64,000 nucleotides of DNA from Virgibacillus sp. NKC19-16 (GTDB lineage Bacteria > Bacillota > Bacilli > Bacillales > Amphibacillaceae). Positions 25,988 to 35,100 of the stretch are shown here, piece after piece. The notes beneath the pieces are model-generated. The model ran no database searches. It had not been told where the DNA came from and saw only the letters and a list, made by a program, of their open reading frames with translations. The translations under genes were made by a program, and so were the position numbers. Within the stretch, counting starts at the first letter, position 1. Each line of letters starts with the position of its first letter. The DNA lies in the NCBI RefSeq assembly GCF_021560035.1, contig NZ_CP074373.1:2352001-2416000 (forward strand), written 5' to 3'.

Positions 25988-27388
25988 TCACCCCCAATTA
26001 ATTAAGACACTAATAACTAAGGCGACAAAAGATATACAAATTGCTATAATAACAAAAGGAAAAATATACCTGATCCATCTTCCATAAGGTACCCTGCATA
26101 ATCCAAGCATTGCCATTAACCCAGCTAATGTGGGTGAAAATAAATTTGTCAGACCATCGCCGATTTGAAATGCTAAGATTGTCGTTTGCCGTGTAATGTC
26201 TAACATATCACCAACAGGAATCATGATTGGTAACGTCACTACTGCTTGACCACTGCCACTTGGAATCAAAATATTGATAATCGACTGGGATATTGCCATG
26301 AACACAGCGGCTAGCGTTGTTGGCAAATGTTCCAACAGTGAGGTAAGGCCATGAGCAACTGTATCACTGATATTTCCATGGTTCAGCACCACTTGAGTCG
26401 CCATTGCTACACCAATCAGAATAGCTGCTAATGCACTAGGTTCAAGTGCCTTCGAAAATACTTGAGCGATTTGACTGGCATTCATTTTAGCAATAATCCC
26501 ACAGGCAATGCCGATCATAAGATATATCGCAGCAACTTCATTGATATACCACCCTTGTGTAAAAATACCAACAAGCATAACAATAATCCCTGAGATAAAC
26601 ACAAGCAACATGGCAATATCCCTTTTCCTCATATGATAGGAGTCAATTGATTTACTAAGTTTCATGTCGCTGGTATCAATGTCGTAACCAAGGCTTTTAT
26701 CCCGGTCCTTTAAAATCTTTTTAAAATATCTAACGTTAAAATAAGATAATACAGATAGCGTGGTAACCACCAGAATACTTCTAAAAATCCAGCCCGAAAA
26801 AAGTTCCATTTCTGCTATCCTGTGCCCTACACCAACTGTATACGGATTGAACGGAGAGAGTCCAAATCCTACCAGCACACCGCCTATTGCAATACCCGCA
26901 CCGAGCATTGCATCTCCACCTATGGCAACACTCAATAAAACAGCTATTGGAACAAGGGCGATATTATTTTCAAGTCCAATAAATATGCCAAAAAATCCGT
27001 AAACAAAGGTCATAATCACAACAATAAGAAAGCGCCTTTCAACACCAACTTTGCGAACGAATGTCCCAACTGTATTTTCAAGCATCCCTGTTCTTTCTAA
27101 TAATCCAAACATCATGGCTGCGGCAAATGTGACAAATACAATGTCTGACATTTCCTGGAAACCCTCAGGAATCGCAGTAAATAACTCCATAATGCCAACA
27201 GGGTTGCTCTCAGTATATTCAAATGATCCGGGAACGGTTTGAGTAGTATCATCAACGGTTTCCCTTTCATAAGATCCAGCTGGAATAATGTACGTCAAAA
27301 TAGCTGCACCAACAACAATAAAAAACAATAATGCCAATGGATGTGGAATGCGATCCAATAATTTTTTACTTTTCTTTTCATGCTGCAT
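25988..27388 (-). CDS. YfcC/DcuC-family carboxylate or peptide-type carrier
   Basis: 466 residues with 11-13 predicted helices, in the YfcC branch of the DcuC/UIT superfamily. Visible family marks are RIPHPLALLFFIVVGAAILT at the N-terminus, the re-entrant segment GLSPFNPYTVGVGH and its symmetric partner INILIPSGSGQAVVTLPIM, and SPTLAG near the end. Relatives carry C4-dicarboxylates or small peptides/amino acids with H+ or Na+; the substrate here is not evident. Start ATG at 27388 behind AAGGATG (TTG two codons upstream is less likely). It stands alone between two gene-poor gaps. Confidence 0.8.
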   Translation of the reverse strand: MQHEKKSKKLLDRIPHPLALLFFIVVGAAILTYIIPAGSYERETVDDTTQTVPGSFEYTESNPVGIMELFTAIPEGFQEMSDIVFVTFAAAMMFGLLERTGMLENTVGTFVRKVGVERRFLIVVIMTFVYGFFGIFIGLENNIALVPIAVLLSVAIGGDAMLGAGIAIGGVLVGFGLSPFNPYTVGVGHRIAEMELFSGWIFRSILVVTTLSVLSYFNVRYFKKILKDRDKSLGYDIDTSDMKLSKSIDSYHMRKRDIAMLLVFISGIIVMLVGIFTQGWYINEVAAIYLMIGIACGIIAKMNASQIAQVFSKALEPSALAAILIGVAMATQVVLNHGNISDTVAHGLTSLLEHLPTTLAAVFMAISQSIINILIPSGSGQAVVTLPIMIPVGDMLDITRQTTILAFQIGDGLTNLFSPTLAGLMAMLGLCRVPYGRWIRYIFPFVIIAICISFVALVISVLINWG

Positions 27389-27433
27389 ATTCAATCATCC
27401 TTTTTGTTAGTTAAAAAATTATAATAAATGGGA

Positions 27434-27538
27434 CTAGGGACGGGGTCCTTTCCCGATCGGTGCACCCATCAATCATGTTGTTATTCATATCATACATCTC
27501 AACAATAGATACTGTGTTCTTGTCCCCCCTGTCCCTAG
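27434..27538. repeat. Repeat element copy A with CTAGGGAC termini
   Basis: The ends CTAGGGACGGGG and CCCCCTGTCCCTAG are near-perfect inverted repeats. The interior (27467-27505) carries a 39-base core, CATCAATCATGTTG...CATACAT...AACAA. That core is repeated at 28221-28260. No ORF. It looks like a REP or MITE element. Confidence 0.6.
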
Positions 27539-27556
27539 ATAGACACTTCTGTTTAT

Positions 27557-27796
27557 TTATTCAAATCTCAAATTCCTATACATGCGTTCGAATGATTTAA
27601 TAATATTTCGCCCATACAAATTTCCGAAAAGTGCTCGTTCACGAAAGAAAACGGCATATATTATAAAACCTAATATTAACACAAGAATAAGTATTCCAGT
27701 ACCCTTCCACCCCAAACCACCCACCAAATCAGGAAGACCACTGCCATGAATACTACTAGAGGATTTTTTAATTCCTTTTGTCTCATTCTTTCTCAT
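27557..27796 (-). CDS. Small membrane protein, possibly DUF6366
   Basis: 79 residues. A polar N-terminus is followed by LPDLVGGLGWKGTGILILVL, one helix (about 30-50) and a basic tail (YGRNIIKSFERMYRNLRF). The LGWKGTG-helix arrangement reminds me of DUF6366 proteins, a tentative match. The ribosome site is weak (GAAG). It lies 7 bases after the broken acetyltransferase and between two copies of a repeat. Confidence 0.5.
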   Translation of the reverse strand: MRKNETKGIKKSSSSIHGSGLPDLVGGLGWKGTGILILVLILGFIIYAVFFRERALFGNLYGRNIIKSFERMYRNLRFE

Positions 27797-27802
27797 CTTT
27801 CT

Positions 27803-28120
27803 TCAGGAGTTATCTCTGCCCATTTTACCAATCCAATAAGCTAACTCACCTTTGTTATGTAATTTATCAACTCTAAGAGTCATTGTTCCTATTAATATTT
27901 CATCAGATTTAAGAATAACTGCAAATGGAAAAGCATCCTTGCTTTCAATAAGTTGTGGATGGCTTCTTATCCAATTTTCTGCATCTTCTACATGGTATGG
28001 ATGAGGCAAGAAAGTAGTATTAGCTAACTCTTTATCATTAGCCAGCCTTTGGACTCCTGCAGCATCCTCTAACTCAAATGGCCTTAATAACAAACGTTTT
28101 GTTTCAAGTAATAATGGCAT
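27803..28120 (-). pseudogene. C-terminally truncated GNAT (RimJ-type) acetyltransferase
   Basis: 105 residues of the N-terminal half of a RimJ/RimL-like acetyltransferase. LETKRLLLRPFELEDAAGVQ, IGTMTLR and GELAYWIGK are right, but the frame ends in MGRDNS exactly where the acetyl-CoA-binding R/QxxGxG/A loop should follow. Normal length is about 170-185. The start is good (AGGAGGG, ATG at 28120). The truncation removes the cofactor site, so it should be inactive. Confidence 0.7.
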
Positions 28121-28220
28121 AATAAGTATAACCCTCCTGAATAGAATTTAAAAAAGCATACTCAACTCACTTGTTTATAAGTATTTTCGCAAATAGGTTC
28201 TTTATTTTCTCGTATGTGAC

Positions 28221-28289
28221 CATCAATCATGTTGGTATTCACATCATACATTTTCAACAAGAGGGACAGTTTTGCTGTCCCTCTTGTTG
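28221..28289. repeat. Repeat element copy B with GGGACAG hairpin
   Basis: The core 28221-28260 matches copy A (27467-27505) with few differences. It runs into a strong hairpin (28255-28289, CAACAAGAGGGACAG with its complement) followed by AC. The hairpin can act as a terminator. The two copies are in direct orientation about 750 bases apart and flank the broken GNAT gene and the small membrane gene. Confidence 0.6.
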
Positions 28290-28524
28290 ACTAATACCAA
28301 TTATTTCAGAAACTGCCACTACATTCAATTTTATTTAGTAAAAAAGACGCTTATTTTATTACGAGTGAGCGCCCGTTTGCGTATAGGTGAAAGCTGGCTT
28401 TAGTAAAAATTTATTCCTTAGTAATTACATGGAAGACGTAAAGGCAAAACAATTTCTAGAGGTTTAATCTTGCGGTTGAAAAGGAATGAACAGATTAGAA
28501 GTTAATGAAAGCAAGGTGATTATC

Positions 28525-29614
28525 GTGGAAGAATTATTTAATCAAGGCAACATAGGAAACCATATACTACGTAATCGCTATATTGTGGCGCCGATGACAC
28601 GCGTCAGCTCAGAAGAAGATGGCACACCGAATGAACGCGTGCACAAGTACTACGAACGTTTTGCGAAAGGAGGATTTGCGGCGGTCATCACGGAAGGTGT
28701 ATATCCGGACACCCAGCATAGCCAGGCATACAAATATCAAGGCGGACTCGCGACTGAAAAGCATGCGAAAGCCTGGAAGCAGGTCGTAAGCAGCGTGAAG
28801 TCTCACGGAGCGTTAATGATTGCGCAACTTATGCACGGAGGAGCCCAAACACAAGGAAATTATTATACGGATGTTACAGTTGCACCATCTGCGTTTTCTC
28901 CGCCAGCGGATAAAGTAGAAGTATATTATGGCAGCGGTCCGTTCCCAACTGCAAAAGCGTTAACGTTAGAGGAAATTGTAGAAGTGAAAAGCGGCTTCGT
29001 TCGATCGGCAGAACTTGCGAAACAAGCAGGTTTCAGCGGGGTTGAATTACACGGAGCGAACGGTTATTTACTCGACGAATTTTTATCTGAAACCAGCAAC
29101 CATCGAACCGATCAATATGGGGACAGTGTAGAAAACCGAGTACGTCTTCTTAAAGAAGTGATCGAGGAAGTAAGAGAGGCAATTGGGACTGACATGATGC
29201 TCGGTATTCGGATCTCTCAGATGAAAGCAACGAACGGTAGCTACAAATGGCCGGGCGGGGAAGCGGAAGCAGAAATCATCTTCTCAGAACTCGGAAAAAC
29301 GAGTACAGACTATATTCACATTTCAGATGATGACGCGACTACACCTGGATTCGGCGAAGACACGATGACGATGGCAGAAGCCGCAAAGGTTCACGGATAA
29401 GCCTGTTATTGCATGCGGGGAATTAAGTAACCCCTCAAAAGCTGCAAATGTCTTGAAACAAAACCAAGCCGACTTTGTTGGAATTGCCCGCCAGGCACTC
29501 GCGAATCCGAATACACCAAACCGTGTTCAGCGCGGCGAGCCGCTCAATAAGTTCGATGGAAAAGCGATTATGACTCCGCAAGCGTACGTGAAGGATTTTG
29601 AATTAGAAATGTAG
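28525..29614 (+). pseudogene. NADH:flavin oxidoreductase (Old Yellow Enzyme family), frameshifted
   Basis: About 360 codons of an OYE-family FMN enzyme in two frames. The first (to 29400) has NRYIVAPMTR, IAQLMHGGAQ, the catalytic-type ELHGANGYLLDEFLS and NHRTDQYGDSVENRVRLL. The second continues KPVIACGELSNPSKA ... ADFVGIARQALANP to the normal C-terminus. The break is near 29385-29400, where VHG-stop replaces VTDKPVIAC. Start GTG at 28525, six bases after AAGGTG. A single small indel separates it from an intact gene, so recent mutation or a sequencing error is possible. A good terminator follows. Confidence 0.8.
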
Positions 29615-29619
29615 TAGAT

Positions 29620-29658
29620 AAAAAGAACTGAAGATCTTGTGATCTTCAGTTCTTTTTA
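29620..29658 (+). terminator. Terminator of the OYE gene
   Basis: AAAAGAACTGAAGATC with its full complement around TTGT and a T5 tail, 6 bases after the tag stop. Confidence 0.88.
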
Positions 29659-29995
29659 TGATTCTTTATTGGAACATGAGCTATGATTTCATTTCCGGAT
29701 ATTTTCCTGCCAGATATTAACTGTAATCATTCCGTTCTTTGGAGCTTTTACTAGACCTCTATGTATTTCAAATAGACCAGCATCCGAAGTAAGATTCCCA
29801 CAGTTGCCACTATAATCAATCAGCTGATTGCCCAATGGCTACCTGCCCGAATAAATAATCTACACACTTTTGTTTAAAATGACCACCTTACTAGTACTTG
29901 AAGTTGCACCACCCATTCCATCAATCTACTGTCCATAAGGATCTGGACTTCCTATAATGTTGAATATGATCTTTTAATAGTTCCTCAGTATATCT
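29659..29995 (-). pseudogene. Remnant of a PrpF-family isomerase
   Basis: Several minus-strand frames together spell a PrpF/DUF453 protein (2-methylaconitate cis-trans isomerase family). They read EELLKDHI, SPDPYGQ-type GSPDPYG, RQIDGMGGATSSTSKVVILN, VDYLFGQVAI, IDYSGNCGNLTSDAGLFEIH and NEIIAHVPIK. The order agrees with the family N-terminal half. Frameshifts occur at least three times and the C-terminal half is gone. Clearly dead. Confidence 0.65.
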
Positions 29996-30007
29996 TATTT
30001 TCATCAC

Positions 30008-30139
30008 TTAAATAAGATCAAATACCCATCTAACAAATTTCATAATAAGACGTGGAAAAAACAACAGTATTTCACTTATTGTAACAATCCACTCAAAACG
30101 GTCATGTTTTTTACTAGCCTTATCACGCTGTCTACTCAT
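30008..30139 (-). CDS. Putative 43-residue basic membrane-associated protein
   Basis: MSRQRDKASKKHDRFEWIVT then a hydrophobic, Arg/Phe-rich C-terminus (LFFPRLIMKFVRWVFDLI). GGAGATG lies 12 bases upstream of the ATG. It resembles short basic peptides seen in Bacillaceae, but I cannot name it. Confidence 0.35.
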   Translation of the reverse strand: MSRQRDKASKKHDRFEWIVTISEILLFFPRLIMKFVRWVFDLI

Positions 30140-30252
30140 TTTACTTATATACATCTCCTCTACTTCAGGCTGCCACAATATAAATCAAGAGCTCATTATC
30201 TTGATTTTCATGAACTATTCTAAAGCCTTCAACTCTCAAACGATCAGAAAAC

Positions 30253-30582
30253 TCAACCTCGCAGCCTAACACCATGCTTATCCAGCTCATTATAGACCGT
30301 TTTCAACCGCGGTATTCCCTCTGCGACCATTTCTTCATTTACAAATACGATTGGATAAAATAAATCTTCTTCAAAAACACTGTGAACAAATTGTTGGTGT
30401 TTCTCTACGTTTGGAGGTTGATCAATATCAACATATTCATATTCAATGGATTCGTCGATATATTTTCGTCCAATGGCGGCTTGAAGCCATTCGTAGGTGT
30501 CCCTTGAGCCTGGTGCACCGACACAGCTCGCACAGATTTGTTCAGCACCGTATATGGTAATCGCAACTTTTGCCGTTCCCAT
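30253..30582 (-). CDS. yuzD: YuzD family protein (DUF1462, thioredoxin-like)
   Basis: 109 residues. The CASC motif (Cys17-x-x-Cys20) after a beta strand (ITIYGAE) and the later FYPIVFVNEEMVAEGIPRLK match the YuzD fold, which is thioredoxin-like. B. subtilis yuzD also sits divergently beside yutI. Start ATG at 30582 after GGGGGA. A role next to the Nfu carrier in Fe-S or thiol chemistry is inference only. Confidence 0.88.
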   Translation of the reverse strand: MGTAKVAITIYGAEQICASCVGAPGSRDTYEWLQAAIGRKYIDESIEYEYVDIDQPPNVEKHQQFVHSVFEEDLFYPIVFVNEEMVAEGIPRLKTVYNELDKHGVRLRG

Positions 30583-30734
30583 TTCGAAATCCCCCTTTTT
30601 CCAGTTACTTTTATTTTACATAATATTTGTAAAGAGGTAAAATATAATTAATTAGTAAACATGCAATTTAAATCTTAGATAGATTTTTCAACAAATACCC
30701 TTTATAATTAGAGATAGAAAGGAGAAGATGAATA

Positions 30735-30959
30735 ATGGAAGAACAAGTACAAGAGGTAATTACCAAACTTCGTCCATTTTTACTGCGTGATGGTGGGGAT
30801 GTAGAGTTAGTTGATGTTGATGATGATGGCATTGTTCTTATTCGTCTCATGGGTGCCTGTGGCAATTGCCCAAGTTCTACAATTACGTTAAAAGCTGGAA
30901 TTGAGCGTGCATTAATGTCTGAAGTTCCTGGCGTTAAAGAAATCGAACAAGTATTTTAA
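30735..30959 (+). CDS. yutI: NifU C-terminal domain Fe-S carrier (YutI/Nfu)
   Basis: 74 residues, the whole NifU-C domain: [20 protein letters not shown] and the cluster-binding C42-G-N-C45. Nfu proteins carry 4Fe-4S clusters to targets such as aconitase. Start ATG at 30735 behind AAAGGAG. TATAAT lies upstream at about 30700. Divergent from yuzD, monocistronic, with a terminator after it. Confidence 0.93.
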   Translation: MEEQVQEVITKLRPFLLRDGGDVELVDVDDDGIVLIRLMGACGNCPSSTITLKAGIERALMSEVPGVKEIEQVF

Positions 30960-30978
30960 TATAATAACACATATAAAT

Positions 30979-31018
30979 GTAGCAGACAGCTTTTTTCAAA
31001 GATGTCTGCTTTTGTTTT
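30979..31018. terminator. Terminator between yutI and the 2-hydroxyacid dehydrogenase
   Basis: AGCAGACA/TGTCTGCT stem with a 14-base loop and TTTTGTTTTT tail on the plus strand. It sits between convergent genes. Confidence 0.75.
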
Positions 31019-31981
31019 TTAAAGAGGAGTCTTCGGCGCATTTCCGGAAAAGACTGCTGCAATATTATCAAGGCACAGATTCAACATGTCTGTACGAGTT
31101 TGTTCCGTAGCTGAACCGATATGCGGCAAACATACGGTGTTATCCAATTGAACAAGCGGATGATTTGCTCGAATCGGTTCTTCTGTAAATACGTCCAGTC
31201 CGGCTGCTTTTATCTGATTTGTCCGCAATGCATCATATAAAGCCTCCTCATCAACTGTAGCACCACGTGACGCATTGATGAAAATAGCAGATGATTTCAT
31301 TTTATCAAATACATCTCGGTCAAACAGTTGATTTGTATCCTTTGACAATGGTATTAATGAAACAACAAAGTCAGATGTAGTTAACAGTTCTTTAAAATCA
31401 GCATAGGTTGCCTGAAGCTCTTTTTCTGCTTCAACATGACGTGAACGGTTATGATATAGAATCGACATGCCAAAACCTTTCGCACGTCTAGCCACCGCTT
31501 CGCCAATTCTTCCCATCCCCACAATTCCGATTGTTTTATGATGAATATCAGAACCTGCAAGTAAATACGGAGCCCAATTTCTCCATAAATCTTTTTGTAT
31601 ATAGGTATCTGCCTCCACGATACGTCTTGCGGTTGCCATCAGTAATGCAAATGTTAAATCAGCAGTCGTTTCCGTTAACACGTCAGGTGTGTTTGTTATC
31701 GTGATGCCACGTTCTTTTGCTTCGTCAACAGCTATATTATCATAACCCACCGCCAAATTTGCGACAATTTTCAACTGGGGGGCTATATTCAAAAGCTCTT
31801 TATCAATATTTTCGCTTAACATGCATAATAAACCATCTGCACGCTTAGCCTCTTCTAGTAAAATATCTCTCGGTACTGGTTCATCTGCCTTTTCCCACAT
31901 TTTAAAATCAAATTGCTCTACATATGGATTGATTATTTCATCCGGAATTTTTCTAGTAATATAAATGTATGGTTTTGTCAT
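31019..31981 (-). CDS. D-isomer 2-hydroxyacid dehydrogenase (glyoxylate/hydroxypyruvate reductase type)
   Basis: 320 residues. The NAD-binding fold has IGIVGMGRIGEAVARRAKGF (about 147-166). The catalytic residues are Arg in NASRGATVDEEAL, Glu in VFTEEPI and His in LPHIGSAT. The GxGxxG motif and DNIAVDEAKERGITITNTPD point to the GhrB/glycerate dehydrogenase group, and B. subtilis YvcT is similar. The NRSRH segment after the nucleotide fold suggests NADP use. Start ATG at 31981 after GGGGTGG. It lies 21 bases after yutH on the same strand and may be cotranscribed. Confidence 0.85.
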   Translation of the reverse strand: MTKPYIYITRKIPDEIINPYVEQFDFKMWEKADEPVPRDILLEEAKRADGLLCMLSENIDKELLNIAPQLKIVANLAVGYDNIAVDEAKERGITITNTPDVLTETTADLTFALLMATARRIVEADTYIQKDLWRNWAPYLLAGSDIHHKTIGIVGMGRIGEAVARRAKGFGMSILYHNRSRHVEAEKELQATYADFKELLTTSDFVVSLIPLSKDTNQLFDRDVFDKMKSSAIFINASRGATVDEEALYDALRTNQIKAAGLDVFTEEPIRANHPLVQLDNTVCLPHIGSATEQTRTDMLNLCLDNIAAVFSGNAPKTPL

Positions 31982-32002
31982 GTGCCACCCCTTACTCATT
32001 TG

Positions 32003-32983
32003 TTACAGCCAGTGTAACACAGGGATATGTAGTGATTCTGTTTCAACGTTCGCTATTTGGAAGAAATGGCGTAATTTTTTCTCGTAAATTGCTTGCTTAT
32101 CGAGAAGTACTGTTATTTCTTCATGAAGCTGATCGTGTGGGAGCTGATTTAAAAATCCTTTGCCGATTACATCAAATAAATGCATGGGGAATATCAATCT
32201 TGCGTACAAGAGACGCCAGCTAAAAACAGATAATGGTCTAATGGATTGATAATCATTCAAGAATGTAATAATTTCTTGTTGATCGTTATTACCAAGCATC
32301 AACAGACGAATATATTCAGCCAAATCCCTTGTTGGATGATCATATACCAAGTCATTCGTCCACAAAACCGGATTCACTAAATTACCTGCATATCTTCTAA
32401 AAGCAATCGTACCTTGATCAGCGTCGTGAAATCGATAATCCTTTTCACTTTCCCCAATATATTGGATCGCATTTTCACTGATTCCAATAATATATGGCAG
32501 GACATCCATCAGTAATCGATGGTAATTTGATGAATGATCCAGAGCATCTTTTTCAATTTTCGTTTCAAACACAGTTAATTTATCAATCCATAATTGCTTC
32601 CACCCGCCATAGCTGGAAATGGACTGTGGTTCATAGCTATAAGCGGAACCTACTTGATGAAAATTTGCCAAGACTTCCCCTTTTGGTAAATCATTTCCTT
32701 GCTGGGTATACTGTACCTGCAGGACGATGTACTTCTTATCCTGGTGTAGGCTGAACCACTCTCCATGGACATTTGGGATCGGAATAGCAAGATGCCTGTA
32801 CCCATTTTCCACTAGATAATACGCAAGTGCAGCTTGCTCCATATAGATAATTTCCTTATTATCGGCAGAAATGGTAAAATAAACATATTCGCCCTGTCTA
32901 TAGCCTTCCTTACCATCCAGCACCAATTTCTCTTCTGTTTGGATAGCGTAATGTGTAGCTAGTAATTCTCTCAAAGGCAACAT
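32003..32983 (-). CDS. yutH: YutH, spore-coat-associated kinase-like protein
   Basis: 326 residues of the CotS/YutH branch of the APH-like kinase fold. It has FHQVGSAY, the catalytic-loop-like YRFHDADQGTIAFRR and DLVYDHPTRDLAEYIR. In B. subtilis YutH is a spore coat-associated protein of similar size in the same neighbourhood. Start ATG at 32983 after GGGGGAG; the open frame adds four codons upstream. Enzymatic activity of the family is unproven. Confidence 0.85.
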   Translation of the reverse strand: MLPLRELLATHYAIQTEEKLVLDGKEGYRQGEYVYFTISADNKEIIYMEQAALAYYLVENGYRHLAIPIPNVHGEWFSLHQDKKYIVLQVQYTQQGNDLPKGEVLANFHQVGSAYSYEPQSISSYGGWKQLWIDKLTVFETKIEKDALDHSSNYHRLLMDVLPYIIGISENAIQYIGESEKDYRFHDADQGTIAFRRYAGNLVNPVLWTNDLVYDHPTRDLAEYIRLLMLGNNDQQEIITFLNDYQSIRPLSVFSWRLLYARLIFPMHLFDVIGKGFLNQLPHDQLHEEITVLLDKQAIYEKKLRHFFQIANVETESLHIPVLHWL

Positions 32984-33067
32984 TATCTCCCCCATTTGCT
33001 TTTATCATTAGTATATGAGCAAATCAGGCAATTCTTAACTTAAATTCTAAAAGAAAAGGTGATCGTA

Positions 33068-33580
33068 GTGGAGGAAAATACAAATAAAAGCGAATTAGAA
33101 CTAAAAGCTAGACAATGGTTAACTCAACGAGGCGTTCAATTAGATGATATTGCGGAGCTTGTATATTACTTACAGTCAAAATATCATGACAACTTAAGCA
33201 TGGATGTGTGCAGGTACAACGTTGATCGTGTATTAACGAAAAGAGAAGTTCAAAATGCCATCTTAACAGGTATACAGTTGGATGAATTAGCCGAGAAGAA
33301 AATGCTGGAACAGCCGTTGCAGAAAACAATTGACGCAGACGAAGGTTTATATGGAATTGATGAAGTGATCGCCCTTTCCATTGTGAATGTGTATGGATCT
33401 ATTGGTTTTACCAATTACGGATATATTGACAAACAAAAACCAGGAATTTTAAAGAAGTTAAATGATAAATCGACAGGCGAAGTTCACACATTTCTAGACG
33501 ATATTGTGGGAGCTATCGCAGCATCTGCCTCAAGCAGATTAGCACATAGCAATGTTGATGATGCGAATATAGATGATTAG
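33068..33580 (+). CDS. yutG: YutG, PgpA-like phosphatidylglycerophosphatase family
   Basis: 170 residues. The C-terminal domain (about 55-150) has the PgpA pattern GIDEVIALSIVNVYGSIGFT and FLDDIVGAIAAS. Unlike enterobacterial PgpA it lacks multiple membrane helices and is a soluble YutG-type protein. B. subtilis YutG is a predicted lipid phosphatase at the same locus. GTG start at 33068, six bases after AAAAGGTG. Convergent with yutF. Confidence 0.85.
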   Translation: MEENTNKSELELKARQWLTQRGVQLDDIAELVYYLQSKYHDNLSMDVCRYNVDRVLTKREVQNAILTGIQLDELAEKKMLEQPLQKTIDADEGLYGIDEVIALSIVNVYGSIGFTNYGYIDKQKPGILKKLNDKSTGEVHTFLDDIVGAIAASASSRLAHSNVDDANIDD

Positions 33581-33588
33581 AAACAGGT

Positions 33589-33620
33589 AGGAAGAGCAGA
33601 TTTGCTCTTCCTATATTTTT
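33589..33620. terminator. Terminator between yutG and yutF
   Basis: AGGAAGAGCA/TGCTCTTCCT with a 4-base loop, then ATATTTTTT on the plus strand. It overlaps the yutF stop codon. Confidence 0.8.
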
Positions 33621-34381
33621 TCAATCCATTCCGTTAGACGCTGCACATGATAGGAAGGCTTTCTTTCCAAGTTGGCAAGTTCCTCGTAAGGTGTTACACC
33701 GGTAAAGACCATTAGTGTATCGATGCCAGCATGAATCCCTGCAAGAATATCTGTATTATAATTATCTCCCACCATTAATGTGTCACGCTTTGGCAGGTTT
33801 AATATCTGCAATGCCTGTTCCATAATGATCGCTTCCGGTTTTCCAATAAAAATCGGCGTGATCCCTGTACTCACTGTGATCACGGATGTAAGTGCACCAT
33901 TTCCTGGTAGAAGTCCGGCGCTAGTTGGAATAGCAACATCGCTGTTTGTAGAAATAAATGTGGCACCATTGCGAATAGCTAAGCAGGCCTTCGCAAATTT
34001 TTCATACGTTACATGACGGTCAATTCCAACGACAACGAAATCACAATCCTCGTCGGTAATCGTAAGACCTTGTTCTTCCAGAGCCTGATGAATCCCTTCT
34101 TCCCCAATGACATAACAGCGAGCATCCGCTTTTTTCTGTTTAATATAAGTCGCCGTTGCCAGACTTGTCGTAACCACATTTTCAGGAGCCGACTTAATTC
34201 CCATCGCGTTCAGCTTATCGGAAACATCACCTTGAGTTTTCGATGAATTATTTGTTAAAAATAAATAGGGAATGTCATGATTATTCAAAGCATTTACAAA
34301 ATCAGCAGCCCCGTCAATCGGATCAATCCCCCGATACATCGTACCATCCAAATCAATTAAATAACCTTTATATCGCTTCAA
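33611..34381 (-). CDS. yutF: HAD-family phosphatase YutF (NagD-like)
   Basis: 256 residues, HAD subfamily IIA. Nucleophile motif GYLIDLDGTMYRG, motif II FLTNNSSKT, motif III Lys in GKPE and motif IV MVGDNYNTDILAG are all intact. NagD-like enzymes dephosphorylate small sugar phosphates or nucleotides; B. subtilis YutF is the orthologue by position. TTG start at 34381 after GAGGG. It follows yutE by 14 bases. Confidence 0.9.
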   Translation of the reverse strand: MKRYKGYLIDLDGTMYRGIDPIDGAADFVNALNNHDIPYLFLTNNSSKTQGDVSDKLNAMGIKSAPENVVTTSLATATYIKQKKADARCYVIGEEGIHQALEEQGLTITDEDCDFVVVGIDRHVTYEKFAKACLAIRNGATFISTNSDVAIPTSAGLLPGNGALTSVITVSTGITPIFIGKPEAIIMEQALQILNLPKRDTLMVGDNYNTDILAGIHAGIDTLMVFTGVTPYEELANLERKPSYHVQRLTEWIEKI

Positions 34382-34395
34382 CTTTTACCCTCATT

Positions 34396-34839
34396 TCACA
34401 ACGACTCATTTGAAAATGCGTTCGCAACTCCCAGTTCGTTATCTAAGTATTTTCTTATATGTGTGCTGAAATTCGCAAAAATATCCTTGTTTCCAATAAC
34501 CGTTTCTTTTAACTTGTCGTGATCGATTGACGCATAATCATTTACAATCATTTTGCGTAAACGAATCATTTCTTTATATGTCTTCTCTTCATTCTGAGGC
34601 AATACTTTCTCATCAATTAAAATATCAATAATATCTTCATATCCACCTGGATCACGCATAATAAACCCATCTATCATCATATTTCCCGCGTCTAATGTAG
34701 ATTCAATTAAGACATGAACCATTCTTTCCAGGCTCAATTTTTCAAGGAAAGATTCATACTTATACCTGTCCAATTCCTGTATGATTTCATCCATATATAA
34801 AACCGTTTGTTCAATTTTACTCCGATCAACAAAATACAT
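34396..34839 (-). CDS. yutE: HepT-like DUF86 protein YutE
   Basis: 147 residues, helical HepT/DUF86 fold. MYFVDRSKIEQ and IESTLDAGNMMIDGFIMRDP match B. subtilis YutE. The RNase motif of true HepT toxins, R-x4-H-x-Y, reads RKMIVNDY, with Asn for His. No MntA nucleotidyltransferase partner is nearby. So this is a chromosomal housekeeping relative, not an evident toxin-antitoxin system. Start ATG at 34839 after GGAGGGT. Confidence 0.87.
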   Translation of the reverse strand: MYFVDRSKIEQTVLYMDEIIQELDRYKYESFLEKLSLERMVHVLIESTLDAGNMMIDGFIMRDPGGYEDIIDILIDEKVLPQNEEKTYKEMIRLRKMIVNDYASIDHDKLKETVIGNKDIFANFSTHIRKYLDNELGVANAFSNESL

Positions 34840-35100
34840 TGGTAACCCTCCGATTGTCATACTACCCCTTTATCATACCATATTGTGTATGAATAATAGA
34901 AGAAAACGTGGTACAGTAAATGTCAGCGATTTTAAAGGAAGTGTTTCAAATAATTATTAAATGGATGACCGTTTTCGAGGAATGCTCTCCCGGTTTGGAT
35001 GCTGGATCTCCCGATTCTCTCCCCATGTTAAATAGTAAAAATTGTTCATCATATATTCTCACTTTAGGTGAAAAATAAGCACAGAAAGGAATGATCCCAT

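Noticed and set aside
34396-34839. HepT/MntA toxin-antitoxin module
   Set aside because: No nucleotidyltransferase partner and the catalytic His is replaced; the gene is the conserved yutE.
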